Below are positions 36,733-45,836 of a stretch of 64,000 nucleotides of DNA, piece by piece. A model generated the notes under the pieces. That model ran no database searches. It saw only the letters and a list, made by a program, of their open reading frames with translations, and had not been told where the DNA came from. Each line of letters starts with the position of its first letter. Position 1 is the first letter of the stretch. A program made the translations under genes and the position numbers. The stretch covers positions 29,547 through 93,546 of the forward strand of contig JAUIBE010000012.1 in assembly GCA_030428105.1 (NCBI GenBank). Direction: 5' to 3'. The DNA is from Gammaproteobacteria bacterium. GTDB taxonomy: Bacteria; Pseudomonadota; Gammaproteobacteria; Xanthomonadales; SZUA-36.

Positions 36733-37185
36733 TTACAAGACGAGGCGAGACATCTCATCGGAGGCAGCCTCACTGAGGCCTTTCTCTTCTTCGACTCTCT
36801 TCTGGTTGAGAACCGTCTCATTCCATATCTCGAAACGGCTGCCCATTCCCAGTAGCACAACCCGCTTTTCCAGGCCGGCTACCTGCCTTAGTGTTTGTGG
36901 CAACTGGATCCTTCCGTTTCCGTCCGGCTCCAGCCCACTGGCGCTCCCCACTAATCTTCGTTGCAAACTGCGGTGGCCGGAATTGAATGTGCTCAGGCCC
37001 ATGACTTCGTCACGCACCCGCTTCCACTCATCCTCCGGGTAGAGCCACAAGGCGCCAGAATCGAATGCGCTGTAGGTAAGCACCAATTGCCCGCCACTCG
37101 CTTCCTGGATTGCATCCCGGTAGCGGATGGGTATCGCCAGACGCCCTTTCGCGTCCAGGTTGATGGCAGTCTCACCAAAGAACAC
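36733..37185 (-). CDS. mraZ: Transcriptional regulator MraZ
   Basis: The 150 residues contain two SpoVT/AbrB-like MraZ halves: FFGETAINLDAKGRLAIPIR and the second DGNGRIQLPQTLRQ. MraZ autoregulates the dcw cluster by binding short TGGG repeats in the promoter. Four such repeats lie directly upstream. The start is GTG 37185; the last operator repeat also provides a GGGA ribosome binding site. Confidence 0.95.
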   Translation of the reverse strand: MFFGETAINLDAKGRLAIPIRYRDAIQEASGGQLVLTYSAFDSGALWLYPEDEWKRVRDEVMGLSTFNSGHRSLQRRLVGSASGLEPDGNGRIQLPQTLRQVAGLEKRVVLLGMGSRFEIWNETVLNQKRVEEEKGLSEAASDEMSRLVL

Positions 37186-37190
37186 TCTGT

Positions 37191-37227
37191 TCCCACTCGT
37201 GGTCCACTAATTCCCACTAAATCCCAC
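37191..37227 (-). promoter_or_regulatory. MraZ operator, four GTGGG-type repeats
   Basis: On the minus strand GTGGGA occurs at 37227-37222, 37217-37212 and 37196-37191, with a weaker GTGGA at 37207-37203. The spacing is 10-11 bp, one helical turn. The array lies just downstream of the predicted transcription start and ends beside the mraZ GTG. Confidence 0.85.
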
Positions 37228-37235
37228 AGAACTGC

Positions 37236-37264
37236 ACGATAGGCTCAATGCAGGCCAATGTCAA
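37236..37264 (-). promoter_or_regulatory. Sigma-70 promoter of the dcw cluster
   Basis: On the minus strand a perfect -35 TTGACA (37264-37259) is followed by a 17-bp spacer and the -10 TATCGT (37241-37236). Transcription would start near 37229, directly at the MraZ repeats. Confidence 0.8.
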
Positions 37265-37335
37265 GCAAGTCAAAGGATTAACGAGCGGGGTGGCGAGGGG
37301 CCGTTGGGATTATGGAAAAGCTGGGGAAAAGCAAT

Positions 37336-37410
37336 GGGGTCAGAGTAAAGGGACAGAGTAACTCCGCTTACTCTGTCCCTTTACTCTGACCCCAAAGTTA
37401 CTCTGACCCC
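37336..37410. repeat. Perfect 26-bp inverted repeat with extra half copy
   Basis: Arms at 37336-37361 and 37368-37393 are exact complements with a 6-bp loop. They begin GGGGTCAGAGTAAAGGGACA on the left. A further TTACTCTGACCCC lies at 37398-37410. The TCAGAGTAA/TTACTCTGA words are typical of repeats mobilised by REP-associated tyrosine transposases; no such gene is in the window. It sits between the rnpB 3' end and the dcw promoter and could act as a transcription stop for rnpB. Confidence 0.85.
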
Positions 37411-37416
37411 AAAACT

Positions 37417-37778
37417 GGGGGAGTCGGCCTGTAAGCCGGGTTCTGTGCGGAGCTGAGCTCCGTGGCAATCATTCATCTGGGACCGCCGTCACCGGCAGCC
37501 TCGTGCGACCTACCCGAAAGCACCGCGGGCCACGGCTTTGCTTTCCTATTTGGTCTTGCTCCGAGTGGGGTTTACCATGCCGCAGCGTGTTGCCACCTGC
37601 GCGGTGCGCTCTTACCGCACCATTTCACCCTTACCAGCCGAGGCTGGCGGTATCTTTTCTGTTGCACTTTCCGTAGGCTCGCGCCCCCCAGGCGTTACCT
37701 GGCACCCTGCCCTGCGGAGCCCGGACTTTCCTCCCCACCTCGGCATTGCCGAGATGGCGCGATTGCCCGGCCGACTCC
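37417..37778 (-). ncRNA. rnpB: RNase P RNA
   Basis: About 360 nt on the minus strand show bacterial type A RNase P hallmarks. P1 pairs GGAGTCGGCC (37778-37769) with GGCCGACTCC (37429-37420). The conserved GAGGAAAGTCCGGGCTCC occurs near the 5' end, with GGTAAGGGTGAAATGGTGCG and AGAACCCGGCTTAC toward the 3' end. It is the catalytic RNA that matures tRNA 5' ends. The 5' end is set by a -10 hexamer; the 3' end is approximate. Confidence 0.95.
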
Positions 37779-37784
37779 GCGCGT

Positions 37785-37790
37785 ATTATC
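37785..37790 (-). promoter_or_regulatory. -10 element of the rnpB promoter
   Basis: GATAAT on the minus strand lies 7 bp before the first base of RNase P helix P1, an ideal distance for a start at 37778. The -35 is weak. The promoter overlaps the rsmI 3' flank. Confidence 0.6.
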
Positions 37791-37831
37791 GCTTATGTGG
37801 TGCGTGGGTCGCTAGCGTTCAGGCGAGGCGC

Positions 37832-38662
37832 TCAGGAATCGATAAGTTGTTCGTAGAGGTCGCGGCGGGGGGCTCCGCTGATGCGCGCGGCTACCTTGGC
37901 GGCTTGCGACGCGGGCAGGTGCTCCAGCAGGGCTCGGGCCAGATCAAGGCCCTGGGCGTGCTGCTGCTCGGCTGCCGCTTCGTGACCGGCCACCACGATA
38001 ACGAATTCGCCCTTCTGCTGATTCGATTCCGAGGCCACGCGCTGCGCCAGTTCGCCCAGCCCGCCACGAAGCACCGTTTCGAACTGCTTGGTCAGCTCGC
38101 GGCAAACCGCTGCCTGGCGCTCCGGGCCATAAACCTCGGCAAGGTCGGCCAGGCTGGCGACGATGCGGTGGCTGGATTCGAAAAACACCTGGGTACGCTG
38201 TTCCAGGGCCAAGGACTGCAATGCAGATTTACGTGCATTGGCCTTGGCGGGCAAAAAGCCCTCGAATGCGAAACGGTCAGGCGGCAAGCCGCTGACAGAG
38301 AGTGCGGCGGTCACCGCGCTGGCACCGGGAACCGGTGAGACGGTAACGCCAGCATCGATGGCCATGCGAACCAGGCGATAACCGGGGTCGGAGACCAGCG
38401 GTGTGCCCGCATCTGAAACCAGCGCGATCGAAGTTCCGCCGCGCAACTGCTCCACAAGCGCTGGCGCCTGATCGGTCTCGTTGTGCTCATGCAGGGAAAC
38501 CAGCTTTGCGGATATGCCGTAGCGGTCCAGCAGGGTGCGGCTGCGGCGGGTGTCTTCGGCCGCAACAAGGTCGGCCTCGGCCAGCACCTCCAGGGCGCGC
38601 TGGGTCACATCACCCAGGTTGCCGATCGGCGTGGCGACCAGGTAGAGAACCCCGGCAGGCAT
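37832..38662 (-). CDS. rsmI: 16S rRNA (cytidine-1402-2'-O) methyltransferase RsmI
   Basis: Start ATG 38662, with AGAGGG upstream, gives 276 residues. The tetrapyrrole-methylase fold shows LYLVATPIGNLGDVTQRAL, AEDTRRSRTLL, LVSDAGTPLVSDPGYRLV and PGASAVTAALSVSGLP. It 2'-O-methylates C1402 of 16S rRNA, complementing RsmH. It is divergent from lpoA, the standard arrangement. Confidence 0.96.
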   Translation of the reverse strand: MPAGVLYLVATPIGNLGDVTQRALEVLAEADLVAAEDTRRSRTLLDRYGISAKLVSLHEHNETDQAPALVEQLRGGTSIALVSDAGTPLVSDPGYRLVRMAIDAGVTVSPVPGASAVTAALSVSGLPPDRFAFEGFLPAKANARKSALQSLALEQRTQVFFESSHRIVASLADLAEVYGPERQAAVCRELTKQFETVLRGGLGELAQRVASESNQQKGEFVIVVAGHEAAAEQQHAQGLDLARALLEHLPASQAAKVAARISGAPRRDLYEQLIDS

Positions 38663-38763
38663 TGGCAAACCCTCTTATCGCTACGAAGCACCCAAGGATA
38701 CAGGATCGGGTATGATTTCCACTGCATGCTGGAACTCCCTGTTCATCACGCGGCCTCACTGAT

Positions 38764-40677
38764 ATGCAAGCTCTGCTGAAACACCATCGAATTCATCTTT
38801 GCCTGGCATTGGGCGTTAGCCTGATGCTTGGCGCCTGCGCATCGGCGCCAACCCGTGCGCCGGTAGAAGAGCGGGCGCCCTCCACACCGGGAGAAGCCTA
38901 CGACAGCGGCGCGTTCCGTGCGGCTGCCACGATGTGGCAGGAGCAGGCGCTGGAAGCGGAGCCCGCGGAAGCCTCGGCGCTGCGCTTACAGGCAGCAAAC
39001 GCGTGGCTTCAGGCCGGCGACCTGAGCAAGGCAGTCGATATTCTCGAGTGGGTGGATGAAGAAAGCCTGGGCGAGCAGGACCAGTCGCTGCTGAGCCTGC
39101 TCCAGGCCGATGTGGCCCTGCAACTGGGCAACCCCCTGCAGGCGCGACAAGACCTGGACCTGGTGGGCGCAACCCTGGCGCCGGAATACGCCGCGCGGCG
39201 CGAGGCGCTTGCCGAGCAGGTCAACGAATCGCTCAGCAACCTGAATGCGCAAAGCGTGCAGATTGCCGGTGAAATGGTGCAGCGCCTGGACAGTTACGAC
39301 CTGGAAGCCGGCCTGACCCTGCTGCGTCAACTGGAACAAGTGCCATCGCGCCAGCTGGCCTACCTGGCGACGCTGGAAGGTGACCCGCGCCGCGCCGAGT
39401 GGTTTGACCTGGCGCTGACTTTCAGGAACAACCTGGTGGACGGCTCGGGCGTGGAACCCGCGGTTCACGAGTGGAAGCGCCGCCATCCGCGCAGCGAGCT
39501 GGGCATCGCAGAGGCGCTGGACCTGTGGCTGCAGTATCGCCAGGAATTCGCCCCGCCCCCGCGCGTGGCAGTGTTGCTTCCAGCCTCGGGCAGGCTCAAG
39601 GGCGCGGGCGCCGCCGTTCGAGATGGCCTGGTGAGCGCCTTTGCGCGGGCGCCAGCCAACTCCGAGATTCGCTTCTACGACACCGGCGGCAGCACCGAGA
39701 CCGTGCTCTCCGCCTATTTCCAGGCCGCCGACGACGCCGCCGACTGGATCATCGGGCCGCTGGACAAAGACGCCGTCGAAGCACTGCTGGGCCTGGCCGG
39801 CCTGGCGACCCCGGTGCTCGCGCTCAACGACCTGCCCCAGCAGGCGCCGCTGGCCGCCGGGCTTGAGCAGGAAGTCTTCGGCATGTCGCTTTCTCCTGAG
39901 CAGGAGGCGGTGGCGGTGGCCCGCAGGATGACCCAGCTTGGCTACGACAACGTGCTGTTGCTTTCCCCCGAAAACGAGTGGGGCTACCGGGTCATCAATG
40001 CATTCGAGGGCGAATTCCTACAAAGAAAGCGCAATACCGTGGTATCGGCGCGCTACCTGGATAGCGACAATGACCACAGCGAAGTGCTGGAGCGCGTGTT
40101 GCATATCGATCAGAGCAAAGCCCGCAAGGAGCAACTGCAAAACCGCCTGGGGGTGGAACTGCAGTTCGAGCCGGTGCGGCGCTCGGATATCGACGCCATC
40201 TTCATGGCAGCGGACCCGCGCCAGGGGCGCCTGCTCACCCCGCAACTGCGTTTCTTTGACGCCGGCAACATTCCCACCTTTGCCACGGCGCGCGTGTTCA
40301 CCGGCGTGCCCGACCCGGCGCGTAACGCCGACCTTAACGGCCTGGTGGTTCCGCTGACTGCGTGGCAAACAAGCCACCGCACAGCAAGCTCTGTTCCCGG
40401 CCTGAAAAGCCTGCGTGAAGGACAGTTCGGCCCGCTGTATGCGATTGGCATGGACGCCTGGGACATCCTTTCGTGGCTGCGCCTGATGCAGTCCGACCCC
40501 GATTTCGTGTTTCCCGGCCAGACCGGCACCTGGTCGCTGAATGACCAGGGCGAATTGCGCCGCGAGCCCACCTGGAGCCGCTTCCGCGGCGGCGTACCGG
40601 TAACCGCGCAGTCGACCACTACCGCCCTTCCCGGCATCACTCATACAGACCCCCCGGAACCCGCCAGCGCCCGGTGA
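38764..40677 (+). CDS. lpoA: Outer membrane lipoprotein LpoA, activator of PBP1A
   Basis: The 637-residue lipoprotein has a signal peptide ending at LMLGAC, with Cys25 as the predicted lipidated residue. The N-terminal half is helical and TPR-like (residues about 40-260); the C-terminal half is a periplasmic-binding-protein-like domain (VAVLLPASGRLKGAGAAVRD). LpoA reaches through the peptidoglycan to stimulate PBP1A. It starts the lpoA-yraN-dolP unit and is divergent from rsmI. A TATGAT at 38711-38716 may be its -10. Confidence 0.9.
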   Translation: MQALLKHHRIHLCLALGVSLMLGACASAPTRAPVEERAPSTPGEAYDSGAFRAAATMWQEQALEAEPAEASALRLQAANAWLQAGDLSKAVDILEWVDEESLGEQDQSLLSLLQADVALQLGNPLQARQDLDLVGATLAPEYAARREALAEQVNESLSNLNAQSVQIAGEMVQRLDSYDLEAGLTLLRQLEQVPSRQLAYLATLEGDPRRAEWFDLALTFRNNLVDGSGVEPAVHEWKRRHPRSELGIAEALDLWLQYRQEFAPPPRVAVLLPASGRLKGAGAAVRDGLVSAFARAPANSEIRFYDTGGSTETVLSAYFQAADDAADWIIGPLDKDAVEALLGLAGLATPVLALNDLPQQAPLAAGLEQEVFGMSLSPEQEAVAVARRMTQLGYDNVLLLSPENEWGYRVINAFEGEFLQRKRNTVVSARYLDSDNDHSEVLERVLHIDQSKARKEQLQNRLGVELQFEPVRRSDIDAIFMAADPRQGRLLTPQLRFFDAGNIPTFATARVFTGVPDPARNADLNGLVVPLTAWQTSHRTASSVPGLKSLREGQFGPLYAIGMDAWDILSWLRLMQSDPDFVFPGQTGTWSLNDQGELRREPTWSRFRGGVPVTAQSTTTALPGITHTDPPEPASAR

Positions 40678-41033
40678 GCCGCGCCAGCGGCCAGCAGTGG
40701 GAACGCGTGGCCGAGCGCTGGCTGTGCGACCGCGGCGCGCGCATTCTGAAGCGCAACTTCAACTGCCGCGGCGGCGAGATCGACCTGGTAATAAACGACC
40801 ACGGAGAGATCGCGTTCGTGGAGGTCAAGTTCCGCGCCAGCGCTGGTTATGGCGACGGCGCCGCCCATGTCACTTACACCAAGCAACGCCGCATTGAGCG
40901 CGCCGCCCGTGTTTACCTGCAGTATCATGTGCACGCGCCAGACCAGGTTTGCCGCTTTGACGTGGTCTCCATTGGCGAAGGCCCCGGCGGGGTAAAAATC
41001 CAATGGATAAAAAACGCCTTCGATGCGGTCTAA
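40674..41033 (+). CDS. yraN: UPF0102 (YraN) nuclease-like protein
   Basis: The 119 residues show the family pattern: AERWLCDRGARILKRNFNCR, GGEIDLVINDHGEIAFVEVK with Glu, Asp and E-x-K of a Holliday-junction-resolvase-like nuclease fold, and KQRRIERAARVYL. Function is not settled. The start is GTG 40674, overlapping the lpoA stop as GTGA. Confidence 0.93.
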   Translation: MSRASGQQWERVAERWLCDRGARILKRNFNCRGGEIDLVINDHGEIAFVEVKFRASAGYGDGAAHVTYTKQRRIERAARVYLQYHVHAPDQVCRFDVVSIGEGPGGVKIQWIKNAFDAV

Positions 41034-41084
41034 GGGCCTGAGTGTTCCGTGGGTGCATCCGCCCGCGGTTACGGAGTGATCACC

Positions 41085-41675
41085 ATGAACAGAGGAAAAA
41101 ACATGCCCGGCAGCAACATCCCTCCCCGACTCGCCGTCCTTCCCGCCGCAGCCGTTGCAGTGCTTGCGCTTACACTGGCGGCCTGCACGCCGTCATCCAA
41201 GCAGCGTTCAACCGGGACCGTCATCGATGACCAGACCATCGAGGTGAAGGTCTTTGACGCGCTTTACGACACTGCCGAAATCTCCAACGCCGACCACATC
41301 AAGATCGAGGTGCACAACGGCACGGTGCTGCTGGCTGGCGAAACACAGAGCGAAAGCAACCGGGCTCTGGCCACCCGTGTCGCCCAGAACGAGCGCGGGG
41401 TGCGTCACGTGGTCAACGAGTTGGCGGTAATGCCGGCGGTGGGCCTCGGCGACCGGATGGACAACAGCTATATCTCCACCAAGGCCAACTCGGTGCTGAC
41501 CGCCAAGAACCCGGTGGAAGGCTTTGACCTGACCCGTATCAAGGTGCTTACCGCCCGCCGCACGGTTTACCTGATGGGCACGGTGACGCGCGAGGAAGGC
41601 GACAAGGTGGCCGAAGTGGTGCGCAACATCGGTGGTGTAGAAAAGGTAGTCAAGGTATTCGACTACGTCGACTGA
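41085..41675 (+). CDS. dolP: BON-domain outer membrane lipoprotein DolP
   Basis: From ATG 41085 the protein has 196 residues. A lipoprotein signal ends at LTLAAC (Cys34), and two BON domains follow (VKVFDALYDTAEISNADHIK and YISTKANSVLTAKNPVEGFD). DolP maintains the outer membrane and supports division-site remodelling. ATG 41103 also has a good ribosome binding site (AGAGGA) and cannot be excluded. In E. coli, diaA lies between yraN and dolP; it is absent here. Confidence 0.92.
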   Translation: MNRGKNMPGSNIPPRLAVLPAAAVAVLALTLAACTPSSKQRSTGTVIDDQTIEVKVFDALYDTAEISNADHIKIEVHNGTVLLAGETQSESNRALATRVAQNERGVRHVVNELAVMPAVGLGDRMDNSYISTKANSVLTAKNPVEGFDLTRIKVLTARRTVYLMGTVTREEGDKVAEVVRNIGGVEKVVKVFDYVD

Positions 41676-41694
41676 TTCTGACGGTGGGCGACGC

Positions 41695-42225
41695 TTACGC
41701 GGCCAGGAAATGCTCCGCCAGGCGTAGCACGATTACCGCGTAGGCGGCCGCCACCACGTCATCGATCATGATACCGGCGCCACCCTTGACGCGGCGCTCG
41801 AACCAGCGGATCGGCCAGGGTTTGACGATATCGAAGAAACGGAAAGCCACGAAGGCAGCTAGCAACCAGGGCAATCCCGCCGGCGCCAGAACCGCAACCA
41901 GGCAGAAACCAACCACTTCGTCCCAGACAATCGCGCCCGGGTCTGCTTTGCCCAGCGCACGCGCGGCGTATTCGCATATCGGCACGCCAACCACGTAGAG
42001 CAGCACGACAACCGCGGCGCCCGCCCAGGCCGGCAGCAGGAGCAGCAAGCAGGCCAGCGGCAATGCCGCCACGGTGCCCGCGGTACCCGGCGCCCACGGC
42101 GAAAGGCCAGAACCGAAGCCCAGGGCCAGGAAGCCGCGCAAAGAGCCAAAGGCAACGCGCCTGGGAGGCAGCGCGCCCGCGTTCACTGATGTGTCCGGTT
42201 TAGTCACTACTTCCCCCGTGCTCAT
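41695..42225 (-). CDS. pgpA: Phosphatidylglycerophosphatase A
   Basis: ATG 42225 gives 176 residues; GTG 42207, just after GGGGGAA, is an alternative. The membrane protein has the PgpA motifs GFGSGLSPWAPGTAGTVAAL, IVWDEVVGFCLV, FRFFDIVKPWPIRWFE and MIDDVVAA. It dephosphorylates phosphatidylglycerophosphate to make phosphatidylglycerol. The start lies inside the end of thiL, the usual thiL-pgpA coupling. It is convergent with dolP. Confidence 0.95.
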   Translation of the reverse strand: MSTGEVVTKPDTSVNAGALPPRRVAFGSLRGFLALGFGSGLSPWAPGTAGTVAALPLACLLLLLPAWAGAAVVVLLYVVGVPICEYAARALGKADPGAIVWDEVVGFCLVAVLAPAGLPWLLAAFVAFRFFDIVKPWPIRWFERRVKGGAGIMIDDVVAAAYAVIVLRLAEHFLAA

Positions 42226-43153
42226 AACCCCGGCGAGCAGGTGTGTACTCGCTGCCATCGGGCAACAGCACTCGCACTTCCTCTCCCGTTGTGACCTGGC
42301 CAATGCGAATTGCCAGGCAACCTGATGCCAGAGCAGCGCGCTCAATCGCGGGCCAGCTTGATTCCGGGGCGGTAAAGCAGAGCTCGTAATCATCACCGCC
42401 ACCCAGTTGAAGATCACGCCGTTGCTGCTCCGGCAAGGCGCTGAGACCCGCCGCCGAGGGCAGGCGCGCAAGTTCTATTTCCGCACCCACTGACGAGGCC
42501 CGTGCGATATGCCCAAGGTCGGCCAGCAGGCCGTCTGAAACATCGATCCCGCTGTGCGCCAGGTCGCCCAGCGCCTGGCCAAAACCCAACCGTGGCTGCG
42601 GTCGACGCAAGGCACGGAGGCAATCAGAAGCCGGCGTCCTGCCCTGCTGAAGATCCGCAAGCGCGCAGGCTGCCAGGCCGGTTGGTCCGGAAATACCCAC
42701 GGTGTCGCCGGGTTCGGCGCCGGCGCGGGTCAGCGCAGCACCCCGCTTGACCAGGCCGCAAACCGTGACCGTAATGCTCAAGGGACCGTTGGTGGTATCT
42801 CCGCCGACGAGGCGGATGCCTGTGCCTTCAGCCGCTTGCCTGAGTCCCTGGGTAAATCCTTCAACCCAGCGCTGCCCAATGGCGGGAAGGGTTAGATTGA
42901 GAAAGTACCAGGCGGGTGTTGCGGCCATCGCGGCCAGGTCGCTGAGGTTGACCGCCAGCGCCTTGTAGCCGATGTCGACAGGGTCCAGGCCGGATTCGAA
43001 ATGAACGCCCTCGACCAGGGTGTCGGTGGAAACCACCAGCTGGCGATCGGCTGGCACCTCGAGGACTGCGCCGTCGTCGCCGATTCCTTCATGCGCGCCG
43101 CGACGCGCGCCGAGCGCCCCGGCGAGGTATTCAATCAGGTCAAACTCGCGCAT
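42200..43153 (-). CDS. thiL: Thiamine-monophosphate kinase
   Basis: The 317-residue AIR-synthase-fold kinase has EFDLIEYLAGALG, GIGDDGAVLEVP (metal and ATP loop), STDTLVEGVHF, and LVGGDTTNGPLSITV. It makes thiamine diphosphate from thiamine phosphate. It follows nusB by 38 bp and overlaps pgpA. Confidence 0.96.
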   Translation of the reverse strand: MREFDLIEYLAGALGARRGAHEGIGDDGAVLEVPADRQLVVSTDTLVEGVHFESGLDPVDIGYKALAVNLSDLAAMAATPAWYFLNLTLPAIGQRWVEGFTQGLRQAAEGTGIRLVGGDTTNGPLSITVTVCGLVKRGAALTRAGAEPGDTVGISGPTGLAACALADLQQGRTPASDCLRALRRPQPRLGFGQALGDLAHSGIDVSDGLLADLGHIARASSVGAEIELARLPSAAGLSALPEQQRRDLQLGGGDDYELCFTAPESSWPAIERAALASGCLAIRIGQVTTGEEVRVLLPDGSEYTPARRGYEHGGSSD

Positions 43154-43191
43154 GGCGCCTCACGCCGCGGCCTGCTTGCAGGCGCAGGTGG

Positions 43192-43647
43192 TCACTGCGC
43201 GGCGATTTCTTCCGCTCGCCAGGCCCGCGCCGCCTTGTCCAGCACCCCGTTGATAAAGGCGTGCGCCTGTTCAGCGCCAAAGCGATGGGAAAGCTCAACG
43301 GCTTCATCCAACACCACGCGATAAGGGATGTCCGGACGCTCGGTGAGCTCAAAAGCACCGAGGCGCAGGATGACGCGCTCCATCTGGTCGACCTCGGCCA
43401 GCGGGCGGTCGAGAAATGGGGTGAGCTGGGATTCGAATGCCTCCGAACCCGCAATGGCGCCTTTAACCAGGGACTCGAAATAGGCCTGGTCGACGCCGTT
43501 GAAATCCTGGTGTTCCAGGAATTGTGCAATCAGGGTGGCGGCGTCTTCCTCGCCATCCTTGAGCTGCCACTGGTAGACGGCCTGCAGGGCCCTGCGCCGT
43601 GCGCGTTGCCGCTGCTGCGACACGGTGGGTTGTTTGCCCTGCTTCAT
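43192..43647 (-). CDS. nusB: Transcription antitermination factor NusB
   Basis: The 151-residue all-helical protein has RRRALQAVYQWQLKDGE at the N-terminus and RVVLDEAVELSHRFGAEQAHAFINGVLDKAARAWR at the C-terminus (quoted in parts: VVLDEAVELSHRFG, AHAFINGVLDKAA). NusB with NusE binds boxA in rRNA operons. The ATG overlaps the ribH stop by 1 bp (TGATG). Confidence 0.95.
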   Translation of the reverse strand: MKQGKQPTVSQQRQRARRRALQAVYQWQLKDGEEDAATLIAQFLEHQDFNGVDQAYFESLVKGAIAGSEAFESQLTPFLDRPLAEVDQMERVILRLGAFELTERPDIPYRVVLDEAVELSHRFGAEQAHAFINGVLDKAARAWRAEEIAAQ

Positions 43648-44098
43648 CAGTCGCTGCTCAACGCGGAAAGCGCCTGGCGGGTTTGCGCCAGCACCCGCGC
43701 CGTTTCGATGGCGGCGATGGCAACGTCAAAACCCTTGTTGCCCTCGCCCGAGCCGGAGCGCTCCAGCGCCTGCTCGATGGTATCGGTGGTCAGCACGCCG
43801 AATGTCACCGGCACGCCGTGCTTCTGGCCGGCCTCGCGCACCCCAGCGGCGCACTCGCCCGCAACATAGTCGAAATGCGGCGTTCCACCGCGGATCACAG
43901 CGCCCAGTGTAATCACCGCGTCGAGCTTGCCCGAAGCGGCCATGGTTTCCGCCAGCACCGGCAACTCAAAGGCGCCTGGCACCCAGGCCAACACGATATC
44001 GCTTTCTTCAATGCCGTTGCGCTTGAGCGCGTCGAGGGCGCCTTCCAGCAATTGCTCGACGATAAACTGGTTAAAGCGGCTGGCTGCAATTCCAATCT

Positions 44099-44102
<4 letters not shown>
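43647..44102 (-). CDS. ribH: 6,7-dimethyl-8-ribityllumazine synthase
   Basis: The 151 residues show [17 protein letters not shown], the substrate loop [33 protein letters not shown] with the catalytic region, and [20 protein letters not shown]. It condenses the pyrimidine from RibD with the C4 unit from RibB. It overlaps ribB by 4 bp. Confidence 0.97.
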
Positions 44103-45237
<1,135 letters not shown>

Positions 45238-45241
<4 letters not shown>

Positions 45242-45834
45242 TTTTGCACCAGTCGTTCCAGGTAGCGGGCTACCATGTCGACTTCGAAATTTACCGGGTC
45301 GCCCACTTCGAGGGCGCCAAGCGTGGTGGCTTCCAGGGTGTGCGGGATAACGCAAACCTCGAAAGCATCCGCGCGCACTTCGTTGACGGTCAGGCTCACG
45401 CCGTCCAGGCACACCGAACCCTTGCGGCTGACATAACGCGCCAGCGATTCTGGCAGTTCAAACGCCAGGTGGCGCGCCTGTCCGTCTTCACGGATGGCCT
45501 TGAGCGCAACCGCCGCATCCACATGTCCGCTGACCAGGTGGCCGCCGAGGCGATCGCTCGCCCGCATCGCCAGTTCCAGGTTCACCCGGTCGCCAGGCCG
45601 CTTCTTGCCCAGGGTGGTTGCAGACAGCGTTTCCGAGGAAACGTCGGCAGCAAAACCCTGCGCATCGGGCTGGAGCATGGTCAGGCAGGCGCCGGAAACC
45701 GAGATACTGTCACCCTCGGCGCATTGCGCCAGGTCCAGCGCGCCAGACTGGCGGCCTATTGAAAGCCGCATGCCCTGGCCATCTGCTTCCATGGCGCGAA
45801 TGACTCCGATTGCGGTGACAATGCCGGTGAACAT
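45238..45834 (-). CDS. ribE: Riboflavin synthase, alpha chain
   Basis: The 198 residues hold two lumazine-binding repeats: [16 protein letters not shown]...[12 protein letters not shown] and the second near residue 97 with [14 protein letters not shown]...[13 protein letters not shown]. It dismutates two lumazines into riboflavin. It starts 3 bp after ribD and overlaps ribB. Confidence 0.97.
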
Positions 45835-45836
45835 GG

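Noticed and set aside
37462..38338. Plus-strand open frames over rnpB and rsmI
   Set aside because: They cross the RNase P RNA and mirror rsmI; no protein family is recognisable.
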